From NCBI RefSeq assembly GCF_002217945.1, contig NZ_BCMG01000005.1:1-64000 (forward strand): a stretch of 64,000 nucleotides of DNA, written 5' to 3'. Shown here one piece after another: positions 54,155-63,138 of this stretch (the first letter of the stretch is position 1; every line of letters starts with the position of its first letter). The notes beneath the pieces were generated by a model, which was given only the letters and a program-made list of their open reading frames with translations, did no database searches and was not told the origin of the DNA. A program made the position numbers and the translations under genes. The stretch comes from Secundilactobacillus silagei JCM 19001 (GTDB taxonomy: Bacteria; Bacillota; Bacilli; Lactobacillales; Lactobacillaceae).

Positions 54155-55057
54155 CTATTCTTTAATCTTAAAATAACTGCAAAAAGCGTTCAGCAAACTA
54201 AAATCGCGACCAGTAGCGTGGTTTAAAGCCACTAATTGCGCCTCAGCATCAGTTACAACTTGTTTGAGCCGTTTTTTGGTACCAGCCACCCCAAATAAGC
54301 CAGGATACGTATTCTTTTCCTCATCGGCATCCTTGTGAGTCTTTTTCCCCAGTTCTTCGGTGGTCGCCGTGACATCCAGCAGGTCATCATAGATCTGGTA
54401 GGCCAGTCCAAACTGGTCCGCAAATTTTAACAGCCCCTGCCGTTCTTCCGTGCTCACCTCAGCCATAATGCAGCCGGCTTCAACGGCGTAATGCAGTAGT
54501 GCACCCGTTTTATGACGGTGCAGATCGGCCAACTGGTCAATGTTTAACTGCAGATGTTCACTGGAAATATCCTGAGCCTGACCGGCATCCATGCCAGCTG
54601 GACCGGCAGCGTGACTGAGGGCTCTGACTAACGCTAACTGCTGTGCATCAGGGATTGCCGCCTTACTGAGCCATTCAAAGGCCAGCGTCAGCAACCCGTC
54701 ACCGGCTAAGGTCGCCATGCCAGCACCAAACTTCATGTGATTGGTGGGTACACCGCGACGCAAAGGGTCATTGTCCATTGCCGGCAGATCATCATGAATC
54801 AGTGAATAAGTATGCAGTAATTCCAAAGCACTGGCCGCCATCAACTGGCCATCAGTTGGCTGGTCATGATAGGTTCGCAGTACTGCTAACGTCAATAATG
54901 GCCGCAGACGTTTGCCACCAGCATTGACGGAGTAAGTCATCGCTGACTGTAAAATTGGCTGGTCGATCCACCCATCATTTAACCGCTGCAGAGTTTGGTT
55001 GATCTGCGGGACGTATTGAGTTTCAAAATCCTTTAAAATTTGTGACGCATCACTCAT
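54155..55057 (-). CDS. ispA: Polyprenyl (farnesyl) diphosphate synthase
   Basis: 300 residues from the ATG at 55057, which overlaps the xseB stop by eight bases and has GAGGATGA upstream. A longer frame is open into xseB but lacks support. Condenses IPP with DMAPP/GPP to farnesyl diphosphate. The two Asp-rich motifs are [10 protein letters not shown] and YDDLLD. Confidence 0.95.
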   Translation of the reverse strand: MSDASQILKDFETQYVPQINQTLQRLNDGWIDQPILQSAMTYSVNAGGKRLRPLLTLAVLRTYHDQPTDGQLMAASALELLHTYSLIHDDLPAMDNDPLRRGVPTNHMKFGAGMATLAGDGLLTLAFEWLSKAAIPDAQQLALVRALSHAAGPAGMDAGQAQDISSEHLQLNIDQLADLHRHKTGALLHYAVEAGCIMAEVSTEERQGLLKFADQFGLAYQIYDDLLDVTATTEELGKKTHKDADEEKNTYPGLFGVAGTKKRLKQVVTDAEAQLVALNHATGRDFSLLNAFCSYFKIKE

Positions 55058-55316
55058 TCTTATCATCCTCAGAAGCTTCAAACGTTTCAGTCTGATCATC
55101 ATCGTTCATCATTTCAGCTAACGTCTTTTCCGCATCCGTTAACTTGACCTGTAAATCGTGACTCAAAGCAACCCCCTGCTTAAACTGTGACAGGGCTTCT
55201 TCCAGTGGTACATTGCCCTTTTCAAGCGCCGTCACAATTTCTTCCAGGTGATTTAAATTTTCTTCAAACGTTGGTGTCTCGTTAGAAGTCTTTTCGTTGG
55301 TTGGTTTTTCACTCAT
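55050..55316 (-). CDS. xseB: Exodeoxyribonuclease VII small subunit
   Basis: 88 acidic residues; the core [20 protein letters not shown] and [15 protein letters not shown] is typical. Overlaps xseA by four bases. Confidence 0.95.
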   Translation of the reverse strand: MSEKPTNEKTSNETPTFEENLNHLEEIVTALEKGNVPLEEALSQFKQGVALSHDLQVKLTDAEKTLAEMMNDDDQTETFEASEDDKNE

Positions 55317-56677
55317 GATTGTCCATCCTTTTTAGTTGGTTGAATTGATTGAATCGTCGCTTCGGCCTGACCATTCGTCAGGTGCATGACCACTTCATCA
55401 CCCTGGTGAAGCTGCTGCACATCGGCAATGACTTTTTTGTGACTCGTCACGTAACTGTAACCCCGACCCATAATTTTCAGCGGACTTAGATAATCCAGTG
55501 ACTGAACCAATTCAGCTAACCGCTGTTTTTGCTGCTGAAAATCTTGCTGCATGTCCCGATTAAGTCGGTCAGACAAGGCTTGTTGATCCTGTTTCAACTG
55601 GCTGATCTGACTCGCCGGAGAGGCTACTTTTAGCCGCTGATCAACGGCATCCACCTGGGCGCGGACCAAACTTAACTGGTGTGACATGGTCTGCTGCAGC
55701 TGCGTGGTGAGTTGATCGACCTTTTGGCTGTAGCCCTCATACAGGCGCTCAGGCTGCTGGAAGACATAGGCTTCACGCAGTTTTTTCAGCTGTTCTTGAT
55801 ACATCGCCAAATGATGATGGAAAGCGTGGTAAATTCTAACGCGGTCTTGTTGGATCTCTAGTAAAACGTCGCTTAAGACTGGCACTGCCAGTTCAGCCGC
55901 CGCTGTTGGGGTCGCTGCACGAACATCCGCAACCAGATCGGCAATCGTGGTATCCGTTTCATGGCCGACTGACGAGATCACCGGAATTTGGCTGTCAAAA
56001 ATAGCGCGAGCAACCGATTCCTCATTAAACGGCCAGAGGTCTTCGATTGAACCGCCGCCCCGACCAATGATCAGGGTATCAAAATTACCGATTCGATTGA
56101 CCCGTTCGATCTGACGCACAATGTCGCCAGCCGCTTCGTTGCCTTGAACCAAAGCTGGAAAGAGGACGATCTGCGCAATCGGATAACGCCGACGCGTCGT
56201 GGTAATAATATCTCTGATCACGGCCCCACTAGGACTGGTCACTACCGCGATCCGTTTGGGAAAACGGGGTAACGGTTTCTTAGGCGCGGAAAAAACACCC
56301 TCCTGGCTTAACTTTCGCTTTAACTGTTCGTAAGCCTGATAGAGCTGACCCACGCCATCCGGTTCCATATGATCCACGTAGATCTGGTAGCTGCCACTAG
56401 GCTCGTAAAGCGAGATCCGGCCAGTGACGAGGACCTTCATCCCCTCTTCCGGTGTGAATTTCACCCGTGAAAAAGCCGATTTAAACATAATGGCACTGAT
56501 CTTAGCGTGATCATCCTTGAGACTAAAATACTGGTGTGCATTAGGACGTAGCCGGAAGTTAGAGATTTCACCCGTGAGATAGACCTTGCCCAAATACGGA
56601 TCCACATCAAATTTGCGTTTAATATAACTCGTCAGTGCACTGACGGTTAGATAGTCGCTAGGTTCCAAATTATTCAC
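55313..56677 (-). CDS. xseA: Exodeoxyribonuclease VII large subunit
   Basis: 454 residues. N-terminal OB-fold ([16 protein letters not shown] ... [11 protein letters not shown]), a catalytic domain with [16 protein letters not shown] and [18 protein letters not shown], and a coiled-coil C-terminal part. Overlaps folD by eight bases. Confidence 0.97.
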   Translation of the reverse strand: MNNLEPSDYLTVSALTSYIKRKFDVDPYLGKVYLTGEISNFRLRPNAHQYFSLKDDHAKISAIMFKSAFSRVKFTPEEGMKVLVTGRISLYEPSGSYQIYVDHMEPDGVGQLYQAYEQLKRKLSQEGVFSAPKKPLPRFPKRIAVVTSPSGAVIRDIITTTRRRYPIAQIVLFPALVQGNEAAGDIVRQIERVNRIGNFDTLIIGRGGGSIEDLWPFNEESVARAIFDSQIPVISSVGHETDTTIADLVADVRAATPTAAAELAVPVLSDVLLEIQQDRVRIYHAFHHHLAMYQEQLKKLREAYVFQQPERLYEGYSQKVDQLTTQLQQTMSHQLSLVRAQVDAVDQRLKVASPASQISQLKQDQQALSDRLNRDMQQDFQQQKQRLAELVQSLDYLSPLKIMGRGYSYVTSHKKVIADVQQLHQGDEVVMHLTNGQAEATIQSIQPTKKDGQS

Positions 56678-57536
56678 TCCATTTTGCTAATTCAACGGTC
56701 TGCTGCATCAGAGTGGCAATGGTCATGGGACCAACACCACCGGGTACCGGCGTAATCTTACCGGCTACCGGCTGGACGCTGTCAAAATCAACGTCACCCG
56801 TTAAATGACCGTTTGCATCACGGTTCATGCCCACATCAATGACCGTGGCACCCGGTTTAATAGCGTCGCCCTTAATCAAATTGGCGATTCCCGTTGCCAC
56901 CACTAAAATATCCGCATCCCGTGTATAAGCTGACATGTCTTTCGTATGACTATGAACCACCGTGACGGTTGCGCTGGCGTTTAGTAGCAGCGCTGCCATT
57001 GGCCGGCCAACAATGTTAGAACGGCCAACGATGACGGCGTTTGCCCCAGCTAGTTTCACCTGATAAGCCTTTAACATGGTCATGATGCCCTTAGGCGTAC
57101 ACGAAACGGGATAGTTTTGATCCGAGTCCGAATATAACTTACCGACGTTTTCCGGGTTGAATCCGTCAACGTCCTTTGCTGGTAAAATTGCCCGCGTAAT
57201 TGCGGCTTCATCAATTTGTTCAGGCAATGGTGACTGGACCATGATGCCGTGAACCGTTTCATCCTGATTATATTGGTCGATCAGACTCAAAATCTCTGCT
57301 TGCGTGGTGTTTTCAGGTAGCCGTTTGGTCTCGGAAATGATGCCGATCTGAACGGCCTTACGGTGCTTATTACGCACGTAAATTTCACTAGCTTCATCAT
57401 CGCCAACAATGATCACGACTAATTTAGGGGCGATACCCCGTGCTTTTAATACCGTTACTGAGGCTTTCGTTTGTTCATTGATCTTTTTTGCTAACTGTTT
57501 GCCATCAATTAATTCTGCCATTACCTTCACACTCAC
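56670..57536 (-). CDS. folD: Methylenetetrahydrofolate dehydrogenase/cyclohydrolase FolD
   Basis: Up to 288 residues. Interconverts 5,10-methylene-THF and 10-formyl-THF, the formyl donor for Fmt. VGDDEASEIYVRNKHRKA (catalytic Lys), GIMVQSPLP, CTPKGIMTML, VIVGRSNIVGRPMA and ITPVPGGVGPMTIA are intact. Start uncertain: GTG 57536 has a weak ribosome site, while ATG 57521 (MAELIDGKQL, the usual family start) has AAGG only 2 bases before it. Confidence 0.97.
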   Translation of the reverse strand: MSVKVMAELIDGKQLAKKINEQTKASVTVLKARGIAPKLVVIIVGDDEASEIYVRNKHRKAVQIGIISETKRLPENTTQAEILSLIDQYNQDETVHGIMVQSPLPEQIDEAAITRAILPAKDVDGFNPENVGKLYSDSDQNYPVSCTPKGIMTMLKAYQVKLAGANAVIVGRSNIVGRPMAALLLNASATVTVVHSHTKDMSAYTRDADILVVATGIANLIKGDAIKPGATVIDVGMNRDANGHLTGDVDFDSVQPVAGKITPVPGGVGPMTIATLMQQTVELAKWSE

Positions 57537-57661
57537 TATCTTCGTTAATTTGATGGCTGCCCATCACTATTTCATAAATCTACTGCAGTTTATTTTATCA
57601 CATTTCAATTCGTTAGGTGCTATGAGCCGGTACTTTGCAAAAACCAACGCCTTAAATCAGC

Positions 57662-57701
57662 AAAAAAGCACGAAATAATCATTAAGATTATCTCATGCTT
57701 T
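57662..57701 (-). terminator. Terminator of nusB
   Basis: On the minus strand AAGCATGAGATAATC pairs with GATTATTTCGTGCTT, followed by six T. Confidence 0.85.
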
Positions 57702-57711
57702 ATCTAAAAGC

Positions 57712-58134
57712 TTATTTATCTGGTTCAATTTCGTGTGACAGCACACCGTTAATAAACCGGCGTGAACGGTCATCACTAAATTGTTTGGCTAATTCCAAGG
57801 CTTCGTTAACGGCAACCCGCTTTGGAATGTCAGTTTGATAATCAAGTTCATAAAACGCAATTCGCAAGATCACCAAATCGGTTTTCGCAATTCGCTGTAA
57901 CGTCCAGTTGGTCGTCAGATACTTTTTAATTTGGGCATCCAGTTCATCTTGTTTATCCAAGACACCGTCAACCAAAGTTTCCAAGTATGCTGGAACCGCT
58001 GCTGTTTGCCCATCTTCATCAGCCAATAGCTGCTGGTAGATCACATGCCGATCAGCTTCTGGATTAGCGTTCATGGCAAATAACGTTTGAAAGGCACGTA
58101 TGCGAATCTGGTGTCGAGTTAATTCTTCAGTCAC
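57712..58134 (-). CDS. nusB: Transcription antitermination factor NusB
   Basis: 140 residues. Helps antitermination on rRNA operons. RHQIRIRAFQTLFAMNANPE and the C-terminal AVNEALELAKQFSDDRSRRF are typical. Overlaps the Asp23-family gene by four bases, the standard efp-asp23-nusB order. Confidence 0.96.
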   Translation of the reverse strand: MTEELTRHQIRIRAFQTLFAMNANPEADRHVIYQQLLADEDGQTAAVPAYLETLVDGVLDKQDELDAQIKKYLTTNWTLQRIAKTDLVILRIAFYELDYQTDIPKRVAVNEALELAKQFSDDRSRRFINGVLSHEIEPDK

Positions 58135-58580
58135 TTATCCTCACCATTTTCACTTTCGTCATTATCGTCAAAAAGATTATCAGGATCAACCGCCTGAGTC
58201 GTCTTTTCAGGAATCACACCTTGAATGTGGACATTAACTTCACTCACGCGCAGATCAGTCATGAACAAAAGCTGCTGTTTGACCTGTTCTTGAATGGCCA
58301 AAGCAACCCTTGGTACTGACACACCATAGTTGAGATAAGCATACACATCAACGTTCAGTGTATCACCTGTTACGGATAGTTTAACACCCTTACCGCGTTC
58401 CTTTTTGCCGAACAGCTCGTTGACACTATTGGCGATAGAGCCGCGCATTCGAGCCACGCCATCCACGTCACTGGCAGCAATGCCGGCAACGATTTCGAGG
58501 ACTTGCGGTGCAACTTCAATTTTACCCAGAGTAGGCTCGCTCGCTTTTAAAACAATGTTTGTATCTTCAGCCAATTTCAA
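58131..58580 (-). CDS. Asp23/Gls24 family protein (YqhY-like)
   Basis: 149 residues, one Asp23 domain (GKIEVAPQVLEIVAGIAASD ... VDVYAYLNYGVSVPRVALAI) and an acidic C-terminal tail. In B. subtilis the corresponding YqhY links to acetyl-CoA carboxylase control; acc genes lie ~3 kb away here, an interesting but unproven parallel. Confidence 0.95.
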   Translation of the reverse strand: MKLAEDTNIVLKASEPTLGKIEVAPQVLEIVAGIAASDVDGVARMRGSIANSVNELFGKKERGKGVKLSVTGDTLNVDVYAYLNYGVSVPRVALAIQEQVKQQLLFMTDLRVSEVNVHIQGVIPEKTTQAVDPDNLFDDNDESENGEDK

Positions 58581-58604
58581 GCCTCCGTTTCAAGAAGTCA
58601 GTTG

Positions 58605-59171
58605 TTAGTTAGCACGTGAGATGTATGAACCGCCGTCTTGCGTGTTGATTGAAAGTTTGTCACCTTCGTTAACGAAGAATGGCACTTGAATCACCAAACC
58701 GGTATCCATGGTAGCTGGCTTGGAACCACCTGAAGCCGTGTTCCCCTTAATGCCGGGTTCAGTTGACTTAACCGTCAAAACAACGGTGTTAGGCACTTCG
58801 ATGTTGATGGTTTCTGAACCGTATTGCATCAAGTTAACTTCCATGTTTTCTTGCAGGAATGGGAGTTGATCCTTAATGTTTTCATCCGGCACTTCGATTT
58901 GTTCGTAGTTGTCAGAATCCATGAAGACCCGGGAATCGCCGTCTTCGTACAAGTACTGCATCTTGCGAGTGATGATTGGTGCTTGTTCCATCTTAGCACC
59001 AGAACGGAAAGTTTTTTCTTGAACGGCACCAGTCCGTAAGTTCTTTAATTTTGAACGAACGAAAGCGCCACCCTTACCAGGCTTAACGTGCTGGAATTCA
59101 ACGATCCGCCAAATTGCGCCGTCAACCTCGATGGTTAAGCCGTTTTTAAAATCTGCTGTAGAAATTGCCAT
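58605..59171 (-). CDS. efp: Elongation factor P
   Basis: 188 residues, three beta-barrel domains. Rescues ribosomes stalled at polyproline. The tip loop is KPGKGGAF with Lys33 as the modifiable residue. C-terminal [18 protein letters not shown] is typical. It has its own promoter (59202-59231). Confidence 0.97.
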   Translation of the reverse strand: MAISTADFKNGLTIEVDGAIWRIVEFQHVKPGKGGAFVRSKLKNLRTGAVQEKTFRSGAKMEQAPIITRKMQYLYEDGDSRVFMDSDNYEQIEVPDENIKDQLPFLQENMEVNLMQYGSETINIEVPNTVVLTVKSTEPGIKGNTASGGSKPATMDTGLVIQVPFFVNEGDKLSINTQDGGSYISRAN

Positions 59172-59201
59172 ATTATGTTTCCTCCTAAATAATTCTTACT
59201 A

Positions 59202-59231
59202 ATAATACCAATTAAGTGCGTGCAATTGCAA
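59202..59231 (-). promoter_or_regulatory. efp promoter
   Basis: On the minus strand TTGCAA (59226-59231) and TATTAT preceded by TGG (59202-59207) are 18 bases apart. Confidence 0.65.
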
Positions 59232-59256
59232 GCTACACCCGTAAATAATTGGCGAA

Positions 59257-60312
59257 TCACAGACTGATCAGGTCGGTCGGACCGGCCGTTAAAATGCGGT
59301 GACCCGTTTTGGTAACTAAAATATCGTCCTCGATACGAATCCCGCCAAGGTCTGGTAAATAGATCCCGGGTTCTGCGGTAATGACGTTACTTGCCATCAT
59401 TTGGTCATCTGAACGGGTCGATAAAGCCGGCCCCTCGTGAATATCAAGGCCGATGCCATGGCCGGTACCGTGATTAAAGTACGGTCCGTAACCGGCAGCT
59501 GAAATCAAGTCACGCCCAACTTCATCCAACTGCTGGCCAGACACTCCCGGTTTCACCGCATCAATAATTGCCTGCTGAGCTTGTTGCACGATGCCATAAA
59601 CTTGTCGGAGTTTTTCACCTGGATCGCCTAAAGCCACCGTGCGCGTCATATCAGAGGTATAGCCCTCAAAATAGTAGCCAAAATCGATCGTGATCAGCTC
59701 GCCCGTTTGAACCTGCTTGGCAGTGGCCGCACCGTGGGGCAAAGCGGCTCGCTTACCACTGGCGACAATGGTATCAAAGCTGGCTTTTTCAGCGCCCAGA
59801 TCGCGCATAATTGCATCAAGTCGATTAGCTAGATAACGTTCCGTTACGCCAGGCTTGATCAACGGTAAAAGCGTCTTAAACCCCTTAACCGTCATCTGGC
59901 AGGCATGCTCTAGGATCTGAACTTCTTCGTTTGATTTAAGTTCGCGCATCTGCTCGATCAAATTAGTCATGGGAACAATGTCTGAACTCATGAGTTCGTC
60001 AATTCGGTCATATTCGTGAAACGGAATACTGTCTTCAAACCCCAGAACCGTAATGTGCTGTCTTTCGATCTGCTGAGCCGCAGCTTCGAGGTAGTAGCGG
60101 GTAATGATCACCTTAAAATCATGGTCGGTGCGTTTCAGTGCTGTTTCATACCTCGAATCAGTAATAACATAAATTTGGTCTGCCGTCACTAAAATCACAC
60201 CGTCACCATCAAAACCTGTCAGATACTGCTTGTTGACCGTGTCCGTCACTAAAAACGCGTCGATCCGTAATGCATCGAACTGCGCCTGAAATTGTTGAAG
60301 CCGATTATTCAC
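59257..60312 (-). CDS. pepP: Xaa-Pro peptidase, family M24
   Basis: 351 residues. Metal-dependent aminopeptidase/dipeptidase for peptides with a prolyl bond; pita-bread fold. The two-metal site is intact: DFGYYFEGYTSDMTRT, HGTGHGIGLDIHEGP, TAEPGIYLPD and GGIRIEDDILV. Upstream of efp, the usual neighbour. PepP versus PepQ cannot be decided from sequence. Confidence 0.9.
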   Translation of the reverse strand: MNNRLQQFQAQFDALRIDAFLVTDTVNKQYLTGFDGDGVILVTADQIYVITDSRYETALKRTDHDFKVIITRYYLEAAAQQIERQHITVLGFEDSIPFHEYDRIDELMSSDIVPMTNLIEQMRELKSNEEVQILEHACQMTVKGFKTLLPLIKPGVTERYLANRLDAIMRDLGAEKASFDTIVASGKRAALPHGAATAKQVQTGELITIDFGYYFEGYTSDMTRTVALGDPGEKLRQVYGIVQQAQQAIIDAVKPGVSGQQLDEVGRDLISAAGYGPYFNHGTGHGIGLDIHEGPALSTRSDDQMMASNVITAEPGIYLPDLGGIRIEDDILVTKTGHRILTAGPTDLISL

Positions 60313-60346
60313 GATGAGCCTCCCTCATAAACACCAAATTAAGTCA

Positions 60347-60376
60347 AATAAAAAAGGCCCCTAAGGGCCCTTTTTT
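60347..60376 (-). terminator. Terminator of the rplU-prp-rpmA operon
   Basis: AAAGGGCCC / GGGGCCTTT arms with a TTA loop, followed by six T on the minus strand. Confidence 0.9.
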
Positions 60377-60377
60377 A

Positions 60378-60674
60378 TTATCTAGCTGCAGCTTCTGTCA
60401 CAGGATAAACGGAAACTTGGCGCTTATCACGGCCTTTACGTTCGAAGCGAACAACACCGTCGACCTTTGAGAACAAAGTATCGTCGTTGCCACGCAAAAC
60501 GTTAGCACCTGGAAAAATATGCGTACCACGTTGGCGGTAAATGATTGAACCACTGGTTACAGTAGAACCGTCAGCAGCCTTCGTACCGAGACGACGTCCG
60601 GCAGAATTACGACCGTTGGCAGTAGAACCGCCCCCTTTATGGTGAGAGAAGAATTGTAAATTCATTTCTAACAT
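60378..60674 (-). CDS. rpmA: 50S ribosomal protein L27 with cleavable N-terminal extension
   Basis: 98 residues from the ATG at 60674, six bases after GGAGGTG. It starts [18 protein letters not shown]: the extension MLEMNLQFF matches the form cleaved by Prp after the two Phe in Firmicutes, exposing SHHKGGGST at the peptidyl-transferase centre. The prp gene is directly upstream. Confidence 0.97.
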   Translation of the reverse strand: MLEMNLQFFSHHKGGGSTANGRNSAGRRLGTKAADGSTVTSGSIIYRQRGTHIFPGANVLRGNDDTLFSKVDGVVRFERKGRDKRQVSVYPVTEAAAR

Positions 60675-60695
60675 GAGTTTCACCTCCATAAAAGA

Positions 60696-61025
60696 TTAGT
60701 TAATTCGAATGTACTTCGAATATTGTTTTTCGACATCTAAAAGTCCATTTTGAAAACTTTGCAATAACGCTTGACTGATTCGATCCTGAATGTAGTCATC
60801 CACCGGTGGCATCCGGAGACTTAAAAAGCCACCTTCTGCCTGTTTAGCAACCACTACGGGCTCGATAGAAGCCACGGCTGCTAAACCGTTCACGGTACTG
60901 ATTGATAATGCTGAGACCGCCGAACAAACGATATCACTACCGTAAGGGCCGCTATCAGCATGACCGGTCAGCTTAAAGCCGATGATCCGATCATCATTAT
61001 CGTAGTCAAATGCTGCTTGAATCAT
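60696..61025 (-). CDS. prp: Ribosomal-processing cysteine protease Prp
   Basis: 109 residues from the ATG at 61025 (GGGTGA upstream). Removes the N-terminal extension of L27. The catalytic pair is His in GFKLTGHADSG and Cys in DIVCSAVSAL. Position between rplU and rpmA is universal in Firmicutes. Confidence 0.95.
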   Translation of the reverse strand: MIQAAFDYDNDDRIIGFKLTGHADSGPYGSDIVCSAVSALSISTVNGLAAVASIEPVVVAKQAEGGFLSLRMPPVDDYIQDRISQALLQSFQNGLLDVEKQYSKYIRIN

Positions 61026-61042
61026 AAGATCACCCACAGATA

Positions 61043-61351
61043 TTAAGCGTTGATAGCATCAATAACAACCTTGGTGTATGGTTGACGATGACCAACTTTA
61101 GTGTGTTGACCCTTCTTAGGCTTGTACTTGAAGGTAACAACCTTCTTTTCTTGGCCTTGCTTTTCAACAGTTCCAGTTACTGAAGCACCTGAAACTAAAG
61201 GTGTTCCAACCTTAGTTGAATCGCCACCAACAAAGACAACTTGGTCAAAAGTAACCTTGTCGCCAGCATTGGCATTCAGCTTTTCAACGTAGACTGCTTC
61301 GCCTTGTTGAACGCGGTATTGCTTACCGCCAGTTACGATAATTGCGTACAT
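61043..61351 (-). CDS. rplU: 50S ribosomal protein L21
   Basis: 102 residues: [29 protein letters not shown], and [20 protein letters not shown] in part ([15 protein letters not shown]) identify L21. Preceded by AAAGGAGGTG. First gene of rplU-prp-rpmA. Confidence 0.98.
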   Translation of the reverse strand: MYAIIVTGGKQYRVQQGEAVYVEKLNANAGDKVTFDQVVFVGGDSTKVGTPLVSGASVTGTVEKQGQEKKVVTFKYKPKKGQHTKVGHRQPYTKVVIDAINA

Positions 61352-61466
61352 GTATGTGCACCTCCTTTTTATATATCACTTAGACTCGCCGAGAACAAGC
61401 GCTGCATAACAGACTTAAGACTTGGCCCGTGCGGTTGCAGCTGTGGAAGCCCACAAATACAACAAA
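61352..61466 (-). ncRNA. Candidate L21 leader (5' UTR)
   Basis: The rplU promoter is ~120 bases upstream of the start, leaving a long leader with a hairpin (AAATACA/TTGTATTT) near its 5' end and a further GC-rich segment. L21 leaders are known in Firmicutes; a covariance search would be needed to name it. Confidence 0.5.
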
Positions 61467-61470
61467 CTGT

Positions 61471-61499
61471 ATTTTACAAAACATCCAGCCATCCGTCAA
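61471..61499 (-). promoter_or_regulatory. rplU promoter
   Basis: On the minus strand TTGACG (61494-61499) and TAAAAT (61471-61476) are 17 bases apart. Confidence 0.85.
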
Positions 61500-61519
61500 C
61501 CCTTAAAACCAACAAACCG

Positions 61520-62278
61520 TTAAAATTTTCGAAAAAAGGCGGCTCGTTTGGCTAGTCTAGTTGCATTATCCTGCTGACAAAGTTCACCAATGGCACTGGT
61601 CAAAGCCGTTTTCAGTGACCCATCCGTCAGCATTTTTTCGGGAATGATTCGGTGAATAGCGTGCTGCTTTAATAGCCAATCTGGGGTCAATCGCATCAAT
61701 TCAGCAGCCTTATCCGCCAAATGCGCGTCCTTCCACATGATCGATGCAAATCCTTCTGGAGAAAGCACCGAATACATACTGTTTTCAAACATCCAGATCT
61801 GATCTGAGCAGGCCAGTGCCAGTGCCCCGCCAGAACCGGCTTCGCCCACGATCAGGGTTAAAATTGGCACCTTTAATTGGAGCATTTCACTGATGTTTTT
61901 AGCAATCATCTGTCCCTGTCCGGCCGCTTCAGCATCCGCTCCCGGATAAGCACCGGGGGTATTAACTAACGTAATAATAGGAAAGTTTAATTTTTCAGCT
62001 AATCGCATGACCCGTAACGCTTTGCGGTAGCCGGCCGGTTCCGGGCTGCCGAAGTGCGTCGCCAGCCGATCTTCTAGATTATTGCCCTTTTGAGTGGCAA
62101 TTACAGCGATCGGCTGATCGGCTAATTTAGCTAGGCCAGCAACAATTGCGGGGTCATCACTGGTGATTTGGTCGCCATGCAGCTCAAAGAAACCGGTAAA
62201 TAACTGATCAATCATGGCATAAACGTTTGCTTTACAATCACTTCGAGCGCCGGCAATCACTGTCTGGGTATCGGTCAC
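61520..62278 (-). CDS. accA: Acetyl-CoA carboxylase carboxyltransferase, alpha subunit
   Basis: 252 residues. With AccD transfers CO2 from carboxybiotin to acetyl-CoA, giving malonyl-CoA. FFELHGDQITSDDPAIVAG, PEPAGYRKALRVMRLAEK, TPGAYPGADAEAAGQG, and VGEAGSGGALAL are typical. Overlaps accD by four bases. Last gene of a probable fab/acc operon that enters from the right edge. Confidence 0.96.
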   Translation of the reverse strand: MTDTQTVIAGARSDCKANVYAMIDQLFTGFFELHGDQITSDDPAIVAGLAKLADQPIAVIATQKGNNLEDRLATHFGSPEPAGYRKALRVMRLAEKLNFPIITLVNTPGAYPGADAEAAGQGQMIAKNISEMLQLKVPILTLIVGEAGSGGALALACSDQIWMFENSMYSVLSPEGFASIMWKDAHLADKAAELMRLTPDWLLKQHAIHRIIPEKMLTDGSLKTALTSAIGELCQQDNATRLAKRAAFFRKF

Positions 62279-63135
62279 TGCGTCTCACCCCACTTTTTAG
62301 CTTCCAAAATACTTAGTAACTGACTTAACCGCTGAGCCAGCTGCTCTCGGGGGACGATCTCATCGATCAATCCCCGCTGATAACCGTTTTCCACACTTTG
62401 AAAATCATTGGGCAGCTGTTTGTTGATGGTCTGCTCGATGACCCGTTTGCCCGTAAACCCATATAACGCTTTGGGTTCGGCCAACGTTACGTCAGCCTGG
62501 CTGGCAAAGCTTGCCGTGACCCCGCCAGTCGTTGGATCCATAATCACTGAGATGTAGGCTAACCCAGCTTTTCCGTGGTCGTTAACCGCCTGACTGATCT
62601 TAGCCATCTGCATCAATGAATAGATACCTTCTTGCATGCGTGCGCCACCGGAAGCTGTCAGCACGATTACCGGTAATTGCTGCTCAGTGGCTTTTTCAAA
62701 TAACCGGGTCAGCCGTTCGCCATTAGCGGTGCCTAAACTACCCATGATAAACAGCGGGTCCATAATGCCTAAGGCAACCGGATAATCGTCGATCAGCGCT
62801 TTACCCGTCAAGACGCCATCTTTTAGATGTGTCGCAGACTGCGCTTTTTTAATTTTACGCTGGTAGTCTGGAAATTCGGTGGGATTGCGCGTTTCTAAAT
62901 CACTATCCCACTCCTCAAAATGCTTCGTCAGCATCTTCAGACGCCGGCGAGCTGTGACCCGAAAGCCATAACCGCATTCCGGGCAGACCCGGTATTGCCC
63001 CGCCTTCTTAAAGTAAAACCCGGCATGACAATGGGGACACTCCTGCCAAATACCGCTGGGCACCTTAGCTTGATCGTGTTTTAACTTCGGCACGGAACGC
63101 GATGAAAAGCGTTTAACGTGTTCACCAAACAGCAT
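62275..63135 (-). CDS. accD: Acetyl-CoA carboxylase carboxyltransferase, beta subunit
   Basis: 286 residues. The N-terminal zinc ribbon is intact (CPHCHAGFYF ... CPECGYGF, four Cys). Then MDPLFIMGSLGTANGERLTRL, SGGARMQEGIYSLMQM and VIMDPTTGGVTASFA form the carboxyltransferase core. Three bases from accC. Confidence 0.97.
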   Translation of the reverse strand: MLFGEHVKRFSSRSVPKLKHDQAKVPSGIWQECPHCHAGFYFKKAGQYRVCPECGYGFRVTARRRLKMLTKHFEEWDSDLETRNPTEFPDYQRKIKKAQSATHLKDGVLTGKALIDDYPVALGIMDPLFIMGSLGTANGERLTRLFEKATEQQLPVIVLTASGGARMQEGIYSLMQMAKISQAVNDHGKAGLAYISVIMDPTTGGVTASFASQADVTLAEPKALYGFTGKRVIEQTINKQLPNDFQSVENGYQRGLIDEIVPREQLAQRLSQLLSILEAKKWGETQ

Positions 63136-63138
63136 CGA

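Noticed and set aside
54155-55102. Longer ispA start inside xseB
   Set aside because: The extra 15 residues come from the xseB frame in another phase; the ATG at 55057 has a ribosome site and gives the usual length.
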